Below the pieces are notes generated by a model. The model was not told the DNA's origin. It did no database searches and was given only the letters and a program-made list of their open reading frames with translations. The position numbers and the translations under genes are program-made. From Bacteroides eggerthii (GTDB taxonomy: Bacteria > Bacteroidota > Bacteroidia > Bacteroidales > Bacteroidaceae), in the NCBI RefSeq assembly GCF_025146565.1, contig NZ_CP102258.1, positions 2,388,001 to 2,452,000 of the forward strand: a DNA stretch of 64,000 bases, read 5' to 3'. Shown here in pieces: positions 61,397-64,000 of this stretch (positions are counted from its first letter, which is position 1; every line of letters starts with the position of its first letter).

Positions 61397-62566
61397 ATGC
61401 AAAACAGAAGAGAGTTTTTAAAGACCGCTGCCTTTGCCGCATTAGGCTCGGGCATGGCTATCAATGGCGTATTGGCAAGTGAAAGGGTAGCGCCTGCATT
61501 GTTCAACATCAATAAAAGCGGCGTTGTGCCCAGAATGAAGCTGCGTTTCTTTCCTTATGAGCTGAAACTGCGCCATGTCTTTACGGTGGCTGCCTATTCG
61601 CGCACCACTACTCCTGATGTGCAGGTTGAAATAGAGTATGACGGAATCATCGGTTATGGAGAAGCCTCCATGCCTCCTTACTTGCAGCATGAGTTGGGCA
61701 CAATGGACAGTGTGCTGGCTTTTCTGAAAAAGGTGCAGGATGTTATCGGACAGTTTACCGATCCTTTCCGGCTGGAAGATATTCTGGGTTATATAGACAC
61801 GCTTTCGGCAGGGGATGCGGCGGCAAAAACAGCGGTGGATATCGCTTTGCATGATTTGGTGGGTAAATTATTGCAGGCTCCTTGGTATAAAATATGGGGA
61901 CTGGACAGGGAGAAAACACCTTCTACCACATTTACCATTGGCATTGACACAGCCGATGTAGTGCGTGAAAAGACAAAAGAATGTGCCGGACAATTCAATA
62001 TACTGAAAGTGAAGCTGGGGCGCGACAACGATAAGGAGATGATTGAGACGATCCGTTCGGTTACGGATCTTCCTATTGCCGTTGATGCCAATCAGGGTTG
62101 GAAAGATAAGCGCCATGCACTCGACATGATTTATTGGCTGAAGGAAAAGGGCATTGTTATGGTAGAGCAGCCTATGCCCAAAGAACAATTGGACGATATT
62201 GCATGGGTGACCGGGCAAAGTCCGTTACCGATATTTGCAGATGAGTCCATTCAGCGTTTAAAAGACATCGTGGGACTGAAAGATGCTTTTACCGGCATCA
62301 ATATCAAGTTGATGAAGTGCACCGGCATGCGTGAGGCATGGAAAATGGTGACGTTGGCGCGTGCTTTGGGGATGAAAGTGATGGTGGGCTGCATGACTGA
62401 AACTTCCTGCGCCATTTCTGCCGCTTCGCAACTTTCTCCGGCGGTGGACTTTGCCGATTTGGATGGCAGCCTGCTGATAGCCAATGACCGTTTCAAGGGT
62501 ATGGAAGTCGTGAAGGGGAAGATTACATTGCCGGATCTGCCGGGTATCGGAGTAGTGAAGATATAG
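61397..62566 (+). CDS. Dipeptide epimerase (L-Ala-D/L-Glu type), Tat-exported
   Basis: Enolase-superfamily enzyme of 389 residues that epimerises dipeptides from wall peptides. K204 and K206 (LKVKLGRD), metal ligands D230 (AVDANQG), E257 (VEQP) and D282 (ADES), and the opposite lysine in NIKLMKCTG (K304/K307) are all present. It begins NRREFLKTAAFAALGSG, a twin-arginine signal, so it should act outside the cytosol, unlike the E. coli and B. subtilis enzymes. A Bacteroides relative (BT1313) has been described as a dipeptide epimerase. Fits with the preceding NlpC/P60 peptidase. Confidence 0.92.
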   Translation: MQNRREFLKTAAFAALGSGMAINGVLASERVAPALFNINKSGVVPRMKLRFFPYELKLRHVFTVAAYSRTTTPDVQVEIEYDGIIGYGEASMPPYLQHELGTMDSVLAFLKKVQDVIGQFTDPFRLEDILGYIDTLSAGDAAAKTAVDIALHDLVGKLLQAPWYKIWGLDREKTPSTTFTIGIDTADVVREKTKECAGQFNILKVKLGRDNDKEMIETIRSVTDLPIAVDANQGWKDKRHALDMIYWLKEKGIVMVEQPMPKEQLDDIAWVTGQSPLPIFADESIQRLKDIVGLKDAFTGINIKLMKCTGMREAWKMVTLARALGMKVMVGCMTETSCAISAASQLSPAVDFADLDGSLLIANDRFKGMEVVKGKITLPDLPGIGVVKI

Positions 62567-62618
62567 AAAACACAGAGAATATTCGTAATTCATAATTTAT
62601 AATTCAAACTCGTAATTC

Positions 62619-63953
62619 ATGAAGAATCTGCTATACACTGTCTTCTTGTTTGTTTTTGTTTCTGCTTGCGGCACGAAGCCGGAAAACAAACCATATAGTT
62701 GGGACGATGATTTGCACCAGCGTCTGCTTACGGACTTTTGCCTGACGGAATCACAGGTGAAGGACTATATCAGGAAGTACCTTCCCGATGTCACCGATGA
62801 GCAAATGAGGCAATGGGAAGCATCCAATGCTTTGGAGTATATGATGCTGGACGGTGAGAAGCGCTATTTCCGCAATGCCGGTCCCAATTTGTTTCGTGTG
62901 GATTCAGCCTGTTATGATGTGAAAATAGCTAAGGAAGGCACTGCGCTGAGTGGGAGCGAGAAGGTGAATAAAGAGAATCTGCCGGAAATCATTACTGCTG
63001 TGCAGAAGAATGGCAAGGCGATTGCCGTTCCTAAACGGATGCGCGTTACTTATACATTGACGGTGGATACTAATGCTGTTCCTGCCGGAAAACTCATCCG
63101 CTGCTGGTTGCCCTATCCCCGCAAAGATCAGGCACGCCAGCGGGATGTGAAGTTTGTTTCTGCCAGTGAGCCGGAATATGTTTTCTCTCCGCAAGACTGC
63201 CGGCACAGTACGCTCTACATGGAGAAACGCGCCGTAAAGGGCGAGCCTACGGTATTTTCCGAAACATTCGAATACACCTCTTGTGGAGAGTGGCACAATC
63301 TGCGGCCCGAAGATGTCCGTCCTTATGACACGACTGCTCCCCTTTATAAAGAATATACCGCCGAACGGGAGAAGCATATCGTTTTCTCGCCGCGTCTGCG
63401 TGAGTTGGCTGCCAGACTGACAGCAGGTGAAACGAACCCGTATTTAAAGGCAAAACGCATCTTCTGTTGGATTAACGATAATTTTCCCTGGGCGTCTGCA
63501 CGCGAGTATTCCACGATTGAGAATATCCCGGAGTACGTATTGGACAACCGTCATGGAGACTGCGGACAGGTCAGTCTTTTATTCATCACCTTGTGTCGTA
63601 TCAGTGGTATTCCTGCGCATTTCCAGAGTGGGTTTATGATGCATCCTCGTGCCTGGAACCTGCACGACTGGGCGGAAGTGTACTTTGAAGGGGTGGGGTG
63701 GGTGCCCGTCGATCAGTCATTCGGCATGCCGGCTTTCGCCCGTAATGCTGATGAGAAGTTTTTCTTCTTGGGTGGCATTGACTCTTGGCGTATGATTGTG
63801 AATACTGATTACGGCATGCCGTTGGTTCCCGAAAAGAAGTATCCGCGCAGTGAAACTGTGGATTTCCAGCGTGGAGAGGTAGAGTGGGAAGGAGGGAATC
63901 TTTACTTTCCGCAATGGAGCTACCACATGGAGATTGATTATCTCAACTATTAG
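62619..63953 (+). CDS. Transglutaminase-like lipoprotein
   Basis: A 444-residue lipoprotein (FVFVSACGTK lipobox, C17). From about residue 290 it carries a transglutaminase-core fold with the triad C321-region HGDCGQVSLL, His in NLHDWAEVYF and Asp in VPVDQS. The first 130 residues form a separate helical domain. In this operon, after a muropeptide peptidase and an epimerase, a peptide-cleaving role on cell-wall fragments is likely. The gene ends 47 bases before the window edge. Confidence 0.88.
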   Translation: MKNLLYTVFLFVFVSACGTKPENKPYSWDDDLHQRLLTDFCLTESQVKDYIRKYLPDVTDEQMRQWEASNALEYMMLDGEKRYFRNAGPNLFRVDSACYDVKIAKEGTALSGSEKVNKENLPEIITAVQKNGKAIAVPKRMRVTYTLTVDTNAVPAGKLIRCWLPYPRKDQARQRDVKFVSASEPEYVFSPQDCRHSTLYMEKRAVKGEPTVFSETFEYTSCGEWHNLRPEDVRPYDTTAPLYKEYTAEREKHIVFSPRLRELAARLTAGETNPYLKAKRIFCWINDNFPWASAREYSTIENIPEYVLDNRHGDCGQVSLLFITLCRISGIPAHFQSGFMMHPRAWNLHDWAEVYFEGVGWVPVDQSFGMPAFARNADEKFFFLGGIDSWRMIVNTDYGMPLVPEKKYPRSETVDFQRGEVEWEGGNLYFPQWSYHMEIDYLNY

Positions 63954-64000
63954 GGAGTGTGATGCGTTTTTGTTTTGTCTATCTGTCAGTCTTTTAACAA

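Overview
The window is a stretch of chromosome from a Bacteroides species. Evidence for this: many promoters fit the Bacteroides sigma-ABfr pattern (TTTG, about 19-21 bases, TAnnTTTG), the protein families are typical (UpxY, DUF4494, DUF3127, DUF4348-like, SDR-type threonine dehydrogenase), and Shine-Dalgarno signals are weak. The heparinase II (PL21) gene and the gut-type capsule locus suit a human-gut species, but I cannot name the species.

Layout. (1) 1-11 kb, housekeeping: the 3' end of lysA, an exported PL21 heparinase II, ferritin, a divergent kbl/threonine dehydrogenase pair, a lipoprotein, murB, an MBL-fold hydrolase, a DUF3352-like protein and a DUF3127 protein with an SSB-like acidic tail. 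(2) 11-18.6 kb: a likely operon dnaN - DnaQ-like exonuclease - coaBC - recN - rlmB - degenerate protease/TPR protein. (3) 18.8-26.2 kb: ridA and folC (convergent, overlapping 33 bp), PhoH, a membrane UDP-GlcNAc 4,6-dehydratase, then a minus-strand group DUF4494 - YggS - DHOD-like. (4) 26.3-46.7 kb: a capsule/O-antigen-type polysaccharide locus. It has a sigma-ABfr promoter, a structured leader, upxY, an embedded zeta-toxin-like pair, the four-enzyme pathway to UDP-GlcNAc(3NAc)A, glycosyltransferases, Wzx, a WbpG-type amidotransferase, Wzy, a large FAD/Fe-S oxidoreductase, a WcfR-like aminotransferase, a WcfS/PglC-like initiating transferase and an Mpi-like serine invertase. Its middle (about 32.7-40.7 kb) is strikingly A/T rich, as expected for an exchanged serotype cassette. 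(5) 46.8-57 kb: HdeD-like protein, tpx, DedA, a TPR protein, glnS, pstS and the divergent pstCAB-phoU operon, then a noncoding stretch with a candidate small RNA. (6) 57.2-64 kb: ribE-nitroreductase, a YihY/BrkB protein, the RNase P RNA gene (minus strand) and an exported muropeptide-processing operon (NlpC/P60, Tat-exported dipeptide epimerase, transglutaminase-like lipoprotein).

How the genes work together. The dehydratase at 22 kb plus the aminotransferase and phosphosugar transferase at 44-46 kb probably make the lipid-linked first sugar, as Ungd/WcfR/WcfS do for B. fragilis PSA. The wbpA/B/E/D set supplies a diacetamido-uronic acid that the amidotransferase may convert to an acetamidino sugar, although no HisH/HisF partners are present in the locus. 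Wzx and Wzy then export and polymerise the unit, and UpxY antiterminates the operon. The most interesting observations are the PstS-like lobe embedded in PstC, the candidate small RNA after phoU, the toxin-antitoxin-like cassette flanked by two copies of a palindrome, the partnerless amidotransferase, and the SSB-like tail on the DUF3127 protein.
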